Positions 49,272 to 58,720 of a DNA stretch of 64,000 bases are shown here, piece after piece (position 1 is the stretch's first letter; every line of letters starts with the position of its first letter). The notes beneath the pieces were generated by a model that made no database searches, was not told the origin of the DNA, and worked only from the letters and a program-made list of their open reading frames with translations. A program made the position numbers and the translations under genes. The stretch is from Actinoallomurus sp040655075 (lineage in GTDB: Bacteria > Actinomycetota > Actinomycetes > Streptosporangiales > Streptosporangiaceae), in assembly GCF_040655075.1 (NCBI RefSeq), contig NZ_JBFAJC010000021.1, forward strand, positions 1 to 64,000. The letters run 5' to 3'.

Positions 49272-50879
49272 GTGGGCCACGTCGAAGTCGCGCATCTGAG
49301 CCATGTCCTTCCCGACGGCCGGGTGCTGCTGGCCGACGCCTCTTTCCGGGTGGCCGACGGAGCGGTGGCCGCCCTCGTCGGGCCGAACGGCGCGGGCAAG
49401 ACCACGCTTCTCCGGCTCGTAGCCGGCGACCTCGAGCCACAGGGCGGCACGATCTCCCGCAGCGGCGGCCTGGGCGTGATGCGGCAGTTCATCGGCAGCA
49501 TCCGCGACGAGACGACCGTCCACGACCTGCTCGTGTCCACCGCTCCGCCGCGTGTGCGCGAGGCCGCCGTGGCTCTGGAGCAGGCCGAGCTGGCCATGAT
49601 GGAGCGCGACGACGAGCCCACCCAGATGCGCTACGCCCGGGCGCTCACCGAGTGGGGCGACGCGGGCGGCTACGACGCCGAGGTGCTCTGGGACGCCTGC
49701 TGCGTCGCCGCGCTCGGCACGCCGTACGACCGGGCCCGGTGGCGCGACGTGAAGACGCTCTCCGGCGGGGAGCAGAAACGCCTCGTCCTGGAGGCGCTCT
49801 TCCGCGGTCCCGACGAGGTGCTGCTGCTCGACGAGCCCGACAACTACCTGGACGTGCCCGGCAAGCGCTGGCTGGAGGAACGGCTGCGCGAGACGCCGAA
49901 GACCGTGCTTCTCGTCTCCCACGACCGCGAGCTGCTGGCCCGCGCCGCCCGGCAGATCGTCACCGTGGAGGCCGGGATCGTCTGGGTGCACGGCGGCGGC
50001 TTCGCGACCTACGCGAAGGCGCGGCGCGACCGCAACGAGCGGCTGGAGGAGCTGCGCCGACGCTGGGACGAGGAGCACGCCAAGCTGAAGGCGCTCGTCC
50101 GGATGTTCAAGCAGAAGGCGGCGAACAACTCCGACATGGCGTCGCGCTACCAGGCCGCGCAGACGCGGCTACGGCGGTTCGAGGAGGCCGGGCCGCCGGA
50201 GATCCCGCCGCGCGACCAGAACATCAAGGTCCGCCTGCGCGGCGGCCGGACCGGCAAGCGCGCCGTCGGCTGCGAAGGGCTGGAGCTCACCGGCCTGATG
50301 CACCCGTTCGACCTCGAGGTCTGGTACGGCGAGCGCGTGGCGGTCCTCGGCTCCAACGGCTCCGGCAAGAGCCACTTTTTGCGCCTGCTGGCCGGGGAGG
50401 ACGTCGCGCACACGGGCACCGCCCGGCTCGGCGCGCGGGTCGTCCCAGGGCTCTTCGCGCAGACCCACACCCGCCCGGACCTGCAGGGCCGTACCCCGGC
50501 CGAGATCCTCATGACCGAGCACGCCCGGCTGCGCGACGAGGCGATGGCCGCGCTGGCCCGATACGAGCTCCAGTACTGCGGCGATCAGCCGTTCGAGACG
50601 CTGTCCGGGGGCCAGCAGGCCCGCTTGCAGATCCTGCTGCTGGAGCTGAGCGGCTGTACGCTGCTGCTGCTCGACGAGCCCACCGACAACCTCGACCTGG
50701 CCAGTGCCGAGGCGCTGCAGGAGGGTCTGGAGGCGTACGAGGGCACCGTGCTGGCCGTCACGCACGACCGGTGGTTCGCCCGATCGTTCGACCGCTTCGC
50801 GGTCTTCGGCTCGGACGGGACGGTCTACGAGTCGGCCGAGCCGGTGTGGGACGAGGCCAGAGTGGCGCGCCCCCGCTGA
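49272..50879 (+). CDS. ABC-F family ATPase
   Basis: 535 residues from the GTG at 49272, with two ATP-binding cassettes and no membrane domain. Cassette 1: VGPNGAGKTTLLRLVAG, TLSGGEQKRLVLEALF, VLLLDEPDNYLDVPG. The linker (about 245-300) is charged and helical (RMFKQKAANNSDMASRYQAA). Cassette 2: LGSNGSGKSHFLRLLAG, TLSGGQQARLQILLLE, LLLLDEPTDNLDLAS. ABC-F proteins act on the ribosome in translation or antibiotic protection. Resistance cannot be told from housekeeping here. It is separated from lepB by a gap with repeated CCGTACGG. Confidence 0.9.
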   Translation: MGHVEVAHLSHVLPDGRVLLADASFRVADGAVAALVGPNGAGKTTLLRLVAGDLEPQGGTISRSGGLGVMRQFIGSIRDETTVHDLLVSTAPPRVREAAVALEQAELAMMERDDEPTQMRYARALTEWGDAGGYDAEVLWDACCVAALGTPYDRARWRDVKTLSGGEQKRLVLEALFRGPDEVLLLDEPDNYLDVPGKRWLEERLRETPKTVLLVSHDRELLARAARQIVTVEAGIVWVHGGGFATYAKARRDRNERLEELRRRWDEEHAKLKALVRMFKQKAANNSDMASRYQAAQTRLRRFEEAGPPEIPPRDQNIKVRLRGGRTGKRAVGCEGLELTGLMHPFDLEVWYGERVAVLGSNGSGKSHFLRLLAGEDVAHTGTARLGARVVPGLFAQTHTRPDLQGRTPAEILMTEHARLRDEAMAALARYELQYCGDQPFETLSGGQQARLQILLLELSGCTLLLLDEPTDNLDLASAEALQEGLEAYEGTVLAVTHDRWFARSFDRFAVFGSDGTVYESAEPVWDEARVARPR

Positions 50880-50934
50880 GCCGGGTGGGCGCGCCGTGGC
50901 CGGGAATGCCTGCCGAGCCTGAGGAGACGCGCCC

Positions 50935-52311
50935 TTGTCCGTGACACTGGCGGCGATCATCATCGCCACCGTGGTGGCCGCCTTGGCGCTGTCGCGGCGC
51001 GGCCGTGACGCGCACTCCCCAGAGCGGCGCAGCGGTGACACGCACTCGCCGGAGCCGCCCGTGCGGCGTTCGGAGGATCGGCTCGCGGGCGCGGGTCCGG
51101 AGGATCCGGCAGGGCGGCGTTCGGGAGATCGGCACGCAGGCGCGCGCCCAGAGGGTCCGACGGTGCGCCCCGGGCCCTGGCATCGGCGGCTCCCGTGGTC
51201 CGCCCGGCCGGCGTGGGGCGGATGGAAGGGGCATCCGCTCGTCTCCCTGGCCGCCGTCACCGCGCTGATCTTCCTGAACCAGGTCCTGTTCACCGTCTAT
51301 GTCATCCGGGTCCATCACGGCAGCCCCTCCTTCATCGCGCGGTACCTCCCGACGGGCTGGTTCGCAATCGCCGACGCGCCGTGGGTCGAGGCGGCGGCCC
51401 GGTGGTTCCCCGCCCCCACGGTGCTCGCGCCCAGTGTGCTGAGGGTGCAGGCATTCTTCGAGCTCCCCTTCGTCGTCCTCGCGTACCTGACGGTGTGCCG
51501 GTGGTTCTCCGGGTCCGTGTACCGGCGCGCGCTCCGGCTCGTGCCCTGGGCGGCGGCGTCGTACACGGTGACGTTCGGCCTGATCGAGTGGTCGCTGCGC
51601 AACCCGTACACCTGGGACGACCTCGCCATCCGGGCCGCCGCCGGGCTGATCGTGCCGCTGTGGACCGCCCGCCTGTCCCGTGACGCCGCCGATGACGCGT
51701 GGGGGCTGCCCGGACTCCTCGTCTTCGCCGCCTCCACCCTGGGACTGGGCCTGCTCATCCTCGTCGTGTACGACACCGCGCTGCTCTACAACCTCGGACA
51801 CCTGGTGGCGCGGCTGCCGATCGCCGTGGCCGCCGGGACGGTGGTGGCCGCGGCCCGCGCCGCGGCGCGCGTCGTGCCGAAGCGCCCGCCGGGCCGTGGC
51901 GTCGGCTCCATCGCCAGGTCCTTCGGGTGGTTTCTCGTGCTGTTCTTCGTGCCCGCCCTCCCGGTGCGGTACGGCCTGAACTTCGGCACCGCCTACCTGT
52001 CGGCCGGCGCCGGGGTGCTCATCGTCGTGGCGGCCACCTGGTACGGCGTGCGCGACGCTTTCGCCGCGACGCCCGGCGAAGTCGGGGCGTGGGTCCGGCA
52101 GATGGCGGTGGCCGTCGCCGCCGGCCTGTGCGGCGGAGCCGCAGGCCTGCTCCTGCCCGGCGGTCACACCGAGACGCGCGTGCTGCAGGGCGGCGCGGCG
52201 TTCTTCGTCTGCGCGGTCGCCGCGTGCGCCCTCCTCGACCGGCGATACGCGCGTGCCGGACGCCCGGTGAACGCGGAACGGCCGGCACAGGCGGATACGG
52301 ATTCCCGGTGA
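50935..52311 (+). CDS. Uncharacterised multispanning membrane protein
   Basis: 458 residues from a TTG with GAGGA 10 nt upstream. A first helix (VTLAAIIIATVVAALALS) is followed by an Arg/Ser/Pro-rich tail with repeats (RRSGDTHSPEPPVRRSEDRL) until about residue 95, then about ten helices (AAVTALIFLNQVLFTVYVIR, SFGWFLVLFFVPALPV and others). No family is recognised. The repeated AHSPERRSGDTHSPE region suggests internal duplication in the linker. Confidence 0.65.
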   Translation: MSVTLAAIIIATVVAALALSRRGRDAHSPERRSGDTHSPEPPVRRSEDRLAGAGPEDPAGRRSGDRHAGARPEGPTVRPGPWHRRLPWSARPAWGGWKGHPLVSLAAVTALIFLNQVLFTVYVIRVHHGSPSFIARYLPTGWFAIADAPWVEAAARWFPAPTVLAPSVLRVQAFFELPFVVLAYLTVCRWFSGSVYRRALRLVPWAAASYTVTFGLIEWSLRNPYTWDDLAIRAAAGLIVPLWTARLSRDAADDAWGLPGLLVFAASTLGLGLLILVVYDTALLYNLGHLVARLPIAVAAGTVVAAARAAARVVPKRPPGRGVGSIARSFGWFLVLFFVPALPVRYGLNFGTAYLSAGAGVLIVVAATWYGVRDAFAATPGEVGAWVRQMAVAVAAGLCGGAAGLLLPGGHTETRVLQGGAAFFVCAVAACALLDRRYARAGRPVNAERPAQADTDSR

Positions 52312-52329
52312 CGCCAGAGAGCCGGGAGG

Positions 52330-52884
52330 TCAGCCGGCGGCGGGGAGGGTCAGGTCGAACTCCACGTCGACCTCGTCGGCGAGCTTGAGCGCGCCGAGCA
52401 GGGCGGAGTACGGCTTGATGCCCCACTGCGTCTGGACGACGGCCACTCCGCCGTGGACCCGGTCATCGTCCACGGCTCCGCGGATCGCGATCGGGTGCGT
52501 CCGTCCCATGATCATCAGCTCGCCGGTGAGCGTGAACGCCTCGGGGGCACCCCCCACACCGGTCGACCGGAAGCTGATCTCCGGGTGCTCGGCGGCCCGG
52601 AGGATCTTCTCGCGCGCGGTCTTCTCGATCTCGGCGCGGTCGGAGTCGGTCAGCGGCTTCACGCCACCGGTGCCCTCACGCACCTTGAGCGAGTCGACCT
52701 CCGCCGACACGGTCACCGACAGGCTCGCGGGATCCGCCGGGTCGACGACGGCCTCACCGGACCAGCGGGTGACCTCGATCGTCAGGTCGTGGCCCACCTT
52801 GCGGCCGACTCCGCTACGCGAGGTGCGGAGCAGGAGCCGTCCGGTCTGCGGCCCGAGCGTGTAGGTCCCCGCGGTCAGCGCCAT
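52330..52884 (-). CDS. YceI-family protein
   Basis: 184 residues. The pattern LTAGTYTLGPQTGRLLLRTS, VGHDLTIEVTRWSGEAVVDP, ISFRSTGVGGAPEAFTLTGE and YSALLGALKLADEVDVEFDL is that of YceI lipocalin-like proteins that bind isoprenoid-type lipids. There is no signal peptide, so it is cytoplasmic, as in many actinomycete members. Confidence 0.9.
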   Translation of the reverse strand: MALTAGTYTLGPQTGRLLLRTSRSGVGRKVGHDLTIEVTRWSGEAVVDPADPASLSVTVSAEVDSLKVREGTGGVKPLTDSDRAEIEKTAREKILRAAEHPEISFRSTGVGGAPEAFTLTGELMIMGRTHPIAIRGAVDDDRVHGGVAVVQTQWGIKPYSALLGALKLADEVDVEFDLTLPAAG

Positions 52885-52927
52885 GACACCAGGGTACGTC
52901 CGGGACCCGCCGGGTCCGCGGTCACGC

Positions 52928-52951
52928 GGAGGCGCCCGGACGGGCGCCTCC
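52928..52951 (-). terminator. Hairpin after the DUF2795 gene
   Basis: GGAGGCGCCC (52928-52937) pairs perfectly with GGGCGCCTCC (52942-52951), 34 bp past the leftward gene's stop. Confidence 0.6.
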
Positions 52952-52984
52952 GGTTCGAGATTCTCAGCTTCACAGGTCCACGTC

Positions 52985-53338
52985 TCAGTGCGGGGCGGTC
53001 AGGCCGATCTCACGGACGATCTCGCCGATGGTCCGGAACTCCTTACCCTCGGGCAGCCTGGAGATCGCCTCGACCACCGAGCCGGGCGCTCCCTTGCTCC
53101 GCAGATGAGCGAGCAGCCGCCGTCGATCGGCGGGGAACTCGCTCGGCGGCAGGTGCCGGCTGAGCTCCGCCCTGCGGGCTACCTCGGCGGGCGACGGCCT
53201 CGGCGGACGTGCCGCGGCGTCCGCGCCCGTGCCGCCGTGCTCCGCCTGCGCCGATCCGCTTCCCTTGATCAGGTTCTTCGCCTCCTTCCGGAGGCGCTCG
53301 TCTTGGGCCGTACCCTGCTTGTCGCTCTCGCGCTGCAT
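52985..53338 (-). CDS. DUF2795 protein
   Basis: 117 residues from the ATG at 53338 (GGTGAGG upstream; GTG at 53350 possible). The N-terminal half is charged and disordered (DERLRKEAKNLIKGSGSAQA). The C-terminal half is a DUF2795 domain (HLPPSEFPADRRRLLAHLRS, AISRLPEGKEFRTIGEIVRE). Proteins of this family are common and uncharacterised in actinobacteria. The gap 53339-53529 holds no gene. Confidence 0.8.
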   Translation of the reverse strand: MQRESDKQGTAQDERLRKEAKNLIKGSGSAQAEHGGTGADAAARPPRPSPAEVARRAELSRHLPPSEFPADRRRLLAHLRSKGAPGSVVEAISRLPEGKEFRTIGEIVREIGLTAPH

Positions 53339-53529
53339 GGATGACCTCACCTTTCGCCATAGCCCCCTCTCAGGCGCTCCCCCGGCACGCTGACGTTCCG
53401 GTCCGACCCCCCGGATGGGGAACGCCCGAGATCATCGACTTGAAGCCGGGCAGTCGCTCTGCGTGACCACCCCCTCAAGCCGCCCTACCCGACCAGGGCA
53501 GTCACGAATCCTGGCCGGCACCAGCGTGA

Positions 53530-55035
53530 TCACCAGCCGTCGGCCGTCCTGGAGGGTACGAAGACGGCAAGTGCGGCGGCCTGCTTGGTGATGATCACGG
53601 TTCCCTCGGCGGCGCCGACCTCTCCGTCCCGGGTCAGCCGCAGGGAGCCGTGGGCGCCGGCGAGCTCGACCTTGCCCGCCGACCACGCGCTGTAGTCCGG
53701 CACCAGCCGCAGGTGCCCGAGGAACAGTGCCACGACCGCGCGGATCCGGCTGATGTGGCGGCGCGCGCCGATCAGCCGGATGTCGAGCACCCCGTCGTCG
53801 AGGCGCTCGCGCCAGGTCGGCGCGACGCCGTGTGCGCCGTAGCGGCCGTTGCCGATGAACGCGAACCACACGCGCCTGCGGCGGCCGTCGACGTACACGT
53901 CCGCCGGTTCGGTGTCGCGGAGCACGCGGACGGCGGCCACGACGAGCGCCGGCCACTTGCCGAGCCGGCCCTCCAGCCGCTCGCGCCGCTGAACGAGCTC
54001 GGTGTAGGCGCCGAAGCTCGCGGTGTTGAGGAAGATCTCGCCGCCGGCCCGGCCGACGTCCACGCGCACAACGCACCCGGAGCGGTAGGCCGCGACCGCG
54101 TCGGCGACGGTGTGGACGCCCAGCGCCCGCGCGAAGTGGTTGAGCGTCCCTCCGGGGATGACCAGCAGGGGCAGGTCGTGGTCGAGGGCCACTCCGGCGG
54201 CGGCCCGGATCGTGCCGTCGCCGCCGCAGGCGCCGAGCACCGCGGCGCGTCCGGCGGCGTCCTTCAGCATGGCGGCCAGGTCGGCCCCAGACTCGACGAT
54301 CTCCGCGGCCGGAAGCCGCTCCTTGAGGACCCGGGTCACGTCACCGTTGCCCGCGTCCGGATTCACGACCACGACGAGGCCCTCGCCGTCCTCCGAGACG
54401 CCGGGGACCGCCTCGGCCGGCACCGCCCACCGCGCGCTCGCCGATCGGGGCATGGTGGGCCACAGCAGCCGGGTGCCGAGGCCGGCGGCGGTGCCCAGCG
54501 CGACCCCGGCCAGCACGTCGCCCGGGTAGTGCGCACCGGTGTGGATACGGGAGAAGGCCACCGCCGCGGCCGTGATCCCCACCGGCACGGCCACGGCCGC
54601 CGGCGCCTCCAGCGAGATCCCCGTGGCGAACGCCGCCGCCGACGCCGAATGGCCCGACGGGAACGACGGGGACGTCGGCAGCCGCCACGGCGAGCGGATC
54701 GAGGGGATGAGGGTGACCCCGACCCGAGTGACGACCGGGCGCGCCGACGGGGTGAACAGCTCGATCAGCGGGCGGGGGCGGCGGAACGCCTGCTTGCCCA
54801 CCAGATTCGCGAGCGGGCTGGCCAGGCCGATCGCGATGACCCCGCGCAGCGCCGCCCGGCGCAGCCGCGGCTGCCGGGTGAGCGCGAGACCCCCGGCGAC
54901 GCCGCCCCACAGCACCGAATGGTTCGCGATCCTGGAGAGCCGAGGGAGGATGTACTCGAGCCCGGGCAGTTCGGCCGCCGCGACCGCGCCGAAAGCGCGC
55001 TTGTCCAGCTCTCTCGCTCGATTCAACAGGGACAT
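53530..55035 (-). CDS. PAP2 phosphatase-diacylglycerol kinase fusion
   Basis: 501 residues. Residues about 35-195 are a PAP2 domain with the phosphatase signature KQAFRRPRP, FPSGHSAS and SRIHTGAHYPGD, and membrane helices. Residues about 215-500 are a DAGK catalytic domain (LVVVVNPDAGNGD, LGACGGDGTIRAAAG, VIPGGTLNHFARALG). The fusion would remove a phosphate from one lipid and phosphorylate another, in undecaprenyl or phospholipid recycling. Such fusions are known in actinomycetes. Confidence 0.9.
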   Translation of the reverse strand: MSLLNRARELDKRAFGAVAAAELPGLEYILPRLSRIANHSVLWGGVAGGLALTRQPRLRRAALRGVIAIGLASPLANLVGKQAFRRPRPLIELFTPSARPVVTRVGVTLIPSIRSPWRLPTSPSFPSGHSASAAAFATGISLEAPAAVAVPVGITAAAVAFSRIHTGAHYPGDVLAGVALGTAAGLGTRLLWPTMPRSASARWAVPAEAVPGVSEDGEGLVVVVNPDAGNGDVTRVLKERLPAAEIVESGADLAAMLKDAAGRAAVLGACGGDGTIRAAAGVALDHDLPLLVIPGGTLNHFARALGVHTVADAVAAYRSGCVVRVDVGRAGGEIFLNTASFGAYTELVQRRERLEGRLGKWPALVVAAVRVLRDTEPADVYVDGRRRRVWFAFIGNGRYGAHGVAPTWRERLDDGVLDIRLIGARRHISRIRAVVALFLGHLRLVPDYSAWSAGKVELAGAHGSLRLTRDGEVGAAEGTVIITKQAAALAVFVPSRTADGW

Positions 55036-55144
55036 GAACCGGTGTATCCCCGTTGCTCACCGGATCACGCCAAAGATCACATTCTTGGCACTGCATCTGC
55101 CGGTTGGTCGTTCCCGCGCCCCGGACTGCAATAGGCTGCTCCGC

Positions 55145-56194
55145 ATGAGTCACCCGGAACGGCTCGGAGCCTCGGGTGGCGGGCAGGTCAGCGCGATCGC
55201 GGAGCCCCCTCACATGAATGGGAACCCCTCGCTGGCCGAGTTCGCCACGCGTAATGGGCTCAAGCAGAGCGCCGCGCGTCCCCCCATCGGTCCGTACATC
55301 CGCCAACTCTGGCAGCGACGTCACTTCATTTGGGCGTTCGCCTCCGCCAAGAGCGTGGCGATGTACACCGAGTCGCGTCTCGGCCAGCTGTGGCAGGTGC
55401 TCACCCCCCTGCTCAACGCCCTGGTCTACTACCTGATCTTCGGCCTCCTGCTCGGCCGCAAGAGTGACGTGACGCACTACATCCCGTTCCTGGTGATCGG
55501 GATCTTCTTCTTCCACTTCACTCAGCGGTCGGTGACCTCGGGCGCCAAGTCGGTTCAGACCAGTATGTCGCTGATCCGTGCCCTGCACTTCCCGCGGGCG
55601 ACGCTGCCGTTCTCGTACACGATCGTCGAGTTGCAGCAGCTGTTCGCGGCCATGCTCGTGCTGGTCGCCATCATGTTCGGCTTCCAGGAGTGGCCCACGT
55701 GGGAGTGGGTTCTGATCATTCCGGTGCTGCTGCTGCAGCTGATGTTCAACATCGGCGTCAGCCTGGTGGTCGCCCGCATCGGCGCCTTCGTTCCCGACCT
55801 CAGCCAGCTGCTGCCGTTCATCCTGCGCACCTGGCTCTACTTCTCCGGGATCATGTTCTCGATGTACGCCCTGGCGGGGAAGGTCCCCGGCTGGGTCCTC
55901 AAGCTCATGGCGGCCAATCCCGGATCGGTCTACGTCGAGCTGGCCCGCCGCGCACTGATGGGCTCCTATCGCAAGGACCTGCACAAAATGCAGGGCACCT
56001 TCGAGAAACAGTGCCACGCCCAGGCGTTCACGACGAAGCAGATCGCCAAGGCCACCAGTGCCTGTAAGGAACACGCCTCGCTCGCCACGACGAACCACAT
56101 GATCTGGTACTACGCCGTGGGCTGGGCCGTGGTCGCGTTCGTGGTGGGCTTCTGGTTCTTCCACCGCGCCGAGGAGAGGTACGGCCGTGGCTGA
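55145..56194 (+). CDS. ABC-2 type polysaccharide exporter permease (Wzm/TagG-like)
   Basis: 349 residues from the ATG at 55145. After about 60 cytosolic residues there are six helices in the ABC-2 pattern, with ESRLGQLWQVLTPLLNALVY before the first and PLLNALVYYLIFGLLLGRKS, FYFLVIGIFFFHFTQ-like and ILRTWLYFSGIMFSM segments. An insert between the last two helices has two cysteines (KQCHAQAF, TSACKEHAS). It pairs with the ATPase gene that overlaps its end by 8 bp to export a teichoic-acid or O-antigen-like glycan. No glycan-synthesis genes are adjacent. Confidence 0.88.
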   Translation: MSHPERLGASGGGQVSAIAEPPHMNGNPSLAEFATRNGLKQSAARPPIGPYIRQLWQRRHFIWAFASAKSVAMYTESRLGQLWQVLTPLLNALVYYLIFGLLLGRKSDVTHYIPFLVIGIFFFHFTQRSVTSGAKSVQTSMSLIRALHFPRATLPFSYTIVELQQLFAAMLVLVAIMFGFQEWPTWEWVLIIPVLLLQLMFNIGVSLVVARIGAFVPDLSQLLPFILRTWLYFSGIMFSMYALAGKVPGWVLKLMAANPGSVYVELARRALMGSYRKDLHKMQGTFEKQCHAQAFTTKQIAKATSACKEHASLATTNHMIWYYAVGWAVVAFVVGFWFFHRAEERYGRG

Positions 56195-57014
56195 CGCCGT
56201 CAAGGAGAAGATCAAGGTGTCCGGAGCACCCGACGGGTCGGCTCCCCCTGTGGTGATCGACCCGAACCGCGATCCCATCGTGGTCGTCGACGACCTGCAC
56301 ATCATCTACCGCGTGTACGGTGCGGGCGGGAAGGGCAACGCCAACAGCGCGCTCAGGCGCATGCTGCGCCGGGAGCACCGCCCGTCGATGAAGGAGGTCC
56401 ACGCGATCCGCGGGATGTCCTTCATCGCGTACAAGGGCGACGCGATCGGCGTCATCGGCACCAACGGCTCGGGCAAGTCGACGCTTCTGAAGGCCATCGC
56501 CGGGCTCCTGCCGCCGCAGCGCGGCGGTGTCTACACCGAGGGCCAGCCGTCGCTGCTCGGCGTCAACGCCGCCCTGATGAACGACCTGACCGGTGAGCGC
56601 AACATCGTGCTCGGCTGCCTCGCGATGGGCATGCGGCCGGACGAGGTCAAGCAGAAGTACGACGAGATCGTGAAGTTCGCCGGTCTCAAGGAGGGCTTCA
56701 TCCAGCTGCCGATGAACGCCTACTCCTCCGGCATGGGCTCGCGGCTGCGGTTCGCGATCGCCGCGTCCAAGTCGCACGACGTGCTGCTGATCGACGAGGC
56801 CCTGGCCACGGGTGACGCGAAGTTCCGGCGCAAGAGCGCGGCCAAGATCGACGAGCTGCGTGAGGAGGCCGGTGCGGTCTTCCTCGTCGCCCACCAGCTC
56901 GACTCGATCAAGGAGATGTGCAACCGGGTCCTCTGGGTCGACGAAGGCCGGTTGGTCATGGACGGTGACACCGACACGGTCGTCGACGCCTACATCGAGG
57001 CCACCGGCAAGTAG
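56187..57014 (+). CDS. ABC-2 polysaccharide exporter ATPase (Wzt/TagH-like)
   Basis: 275 residues from the GTG at 56187, overlapping the permease by 8 bp. Walker A IGTNGSGKSTLLKAIAG, a degenerate signature YSSGMGSRLRFAIAAS, Walker B DVLLIDEALATGDAKFR and switch VAHQLDSIKEM are typical of Wzt/TagH ATPases. No C-terminal carbohydrate-binding domain is present. The protein ends soon after the ATPase core, as in short TagH forms. A perfect 20-bp hairpin follows. Confidence 0.9.
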   Translation: MADAVKEKIKVSGAPDGSAPPVVIDPNRDPIVVVDDLHIIYRVYGAGGKGNANSALRRMLRREHRPSMKEVHAIRGMSFIAYKGDAIGVIGTNGSGKSTLLKAIAGLLPPQRGGVYTEGQPSLLGVNAALMNDLTGERNIVLGCLAMGMRPDEVKQKYDEIVKFAGLKEGFIQLPMNAYSSGMGSRLRFAIAASKSHDVLLIDEALATGDAKFRRKSAAKIDELREEAGAVFLVAHQLDSIKEMCNRVLWVDEGRLVMDGDTDTVVDAYIEATGK

Positions 57015-57083
57015 GGCCTGCCGCGAGAAGCCGGGAAGTTCCGGGGAACGGCTTCTCGAGCAGGCTCACGCCGAGTCATCCAC

Positions 57084-57127
57084 ACGCCGACGGGGTCGGC
57101 CCAGTAATGGGCCGACCCCGTCGGCGT
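57084..57127. terminator. Perfect 20-bp bidirectional terminator
   Basis: ACGCCGACGGGGTCGGCCCA (57084-57103) pairs without mismatch with 57108-57127 around GTAA, between the convergent ATPase and phospholipase-D-like genes. Confidence 0.9.
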
Positions 57128-57128
57128 C

Positions 57129-58382
57129 TCAGTCGTCGGTGGACGCCGTCGGATCGTCGGGGTCCGGCACGCTGCCGTTCAGCTGGTAGTGGGTCTGGGC
57201 GGCCTGCCAGAGCCGCGCGAAGTTGCCCTGGTAGGCCCCGTAGATGTCCGCACCCTCGATGGTGATCATCGTCTCGTCGTTGTGCCGCAGGGCCGGCTCG
57301 GTGTAGTTCGGGCTACCGGTGATCACGACCTTGCGGGTGCGCCCGGCGTACGTGCCGTCGATCAGCACGTACTTGGAATGGGCGAAGGCGTCGACCTCGT
57401 CGCCGTCCCCGTCGAAGTACAGGTAGTGGCTGTTCAGCAGTTGCGGTCCGCCGTCCTGCGCGAGGATCTCGTGCGCCCGCGCGCTGAGGTTCGTGTAGAT
57501 GACGCGGACGTCGCAGCCCTGGTGGGAGAGCGACCACAGCCGCTCGGCGACGGCCGTACGGCTGAGGTTGAAGGTCGTGACGCGCACCGCGGTGCCCCGG
57601 GCGCAGCCGACGTGACCCAAGAGCTCGTACAGGGTGTCGGTCTTCGGCGAGTCGCCCGCACGCGGGAACGTGTACGCCGTGACGCGCCCGCTATGGGCGA
57701 CCCGGTAGTGGTCCCGCTCGTGACGCCGGGCCGCCAGCGCGGCGAAGTAGCGCCCGTACGCCCGGTAGAGCCGTGCGTCGCTGATCGTGAAGGCGTTGTT
57801 CCAGGCGTTCACGCGGTTGCGCGTCGTCAGGTTGGCCGAGGACTGCACCACGACGTCGCGCGCCCGGCCGGTGCGGGAGAACAGGAAGAACTTGTTGTGC
57901 ATGATCGTGTCGCCGATGCACCCGCCGCGGCAGGCCACCACCCACGATGAGTTCTTGCGGCTGGTGCCCAGGGCGCGTTCGACGCTTCGGTAGGCGTCGT
58001 TGTCGCGGGTGCTCGCGTCGACGACGAGCTGCACGCGCGCCCCGCGCTTCTTGGCGTCGATCAGGGTCTGGGCGAACGCTTTGGACGTGAACATGAACAC
58101 CGCGATCTGGATCAGCGCCCCGCGGGGAGCGCCGGCCGTCAGCTGGTTGACGTGGTGCGCGATGGCGTTCTGCTCCTCCGCCGATCCGGAGGGGACGTTG
58201 AACACCGCGGACGGCCGCATCGCGGCCATCGGAACGGTCCCCGCCGGAACGCCGGACATCGCGGCCATCGGAACGGCCCCGTGCGTACCGGATCGATCCG
58301 GTACGGCCCGGGCCGGCGGGGAGATGCTTCCGAGGGCGACCGCACCGACGGCGGCCATGGCGGCGATGGGGCGTCCACGCAT
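57129..58382 (-). CDS. Secreted phospholipase-D-like protein
   Basis: 417 residues from the ATG at 58382 (AGAGAG upstream). A signal peptide (about 1-26, AAMAAVGAVALGSISPPARA) is followed by a short stretch with a repeated VPMAAM motif. Two HKD boxes, MHNKFFLFSRTG (about 178) and AHSKYVLIDGTYAG (about 333), define the PLD fold with one site from two halves. Cysteines in CRGGCIGD suggest a disulfide. Substrates outside the cell could be phospholipids or nucleic acid. It lies convergent to the exporter ATPase. Confidence 0.88.
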   Translation of the reverse strand: MRGRPIAAMAAVGAVALGSISPPARAVPDRSGTHGAVPMAAMSGVPAGTVPMAAMRPSAVFNVPSGSAEEQNAIAHHVNQLTAGAPRGALIQIAVFMFTSKAFAQTLIDAKKRGARVQLVVDASTRDNDAYRSVERALGTSRKNSSWVVACRGGCIGDTIMHNKFFLFSRTGRARDVVVQSSANLTTRNRVNAWNNAFTISDARLYRAYGRYFAALAARRHERDHYRVAHSGRVTAYTFPRAGDSPKTDTLYELLGHVGCARGTAVRVTTFNLSRTAVAERLWSLSHQGCDVRVIYTNLSARAHEILAQDGGPQLLNSHYLYFDGDGDEVDAFAHSKYVLIDGTYAGRTRKVVITGSPNYTEPALRHNDETMITIEGADIYGAYQGNFARLWQAAQTHYQLNGSVPDPDDPTASTDD

Positions 58383-58720
58383 GTTCGGTTCTCTCTTCGT
58401 CGCTGGGGGGCCGACCACCTGACTTCCGGCACACGCCCAGATCTCAGCTGATTTACGATCACGCACTGTAGCGCCTTGGTCACACAAGTCACATGGATTA
58501 CCGAAGAAAAGCCACGGATGCGGTCCTGTGCGTCAACTGCCGCTGGCCGCACGGCCAAGATCGATCTACTTTCAAGGAAGGAACCTCTGCACGGGGAAGG
58601 TCCAATGCCGGATCGGCGTCCTCTGTCCCGACACGACTTCCTCCATCCCTCCCGTTCCGTCACTCCGCTCTCCTCCCGTCCCGCCGGTCCGCGCGACGCC
58701 GCCGAACCGCTCGCCCGGCG
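58383..58720. other. Divergent intergenic region
   Basis: This 338-bp gap separates the leftward PLD-like gene from the rightward ABC importer. The frame of the importer ATPase is open through part of it, but no start with a ribosome-binding site or conserved residues is seen. No clear promoter motif or repeat was recognised. Confidence 0.4.
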
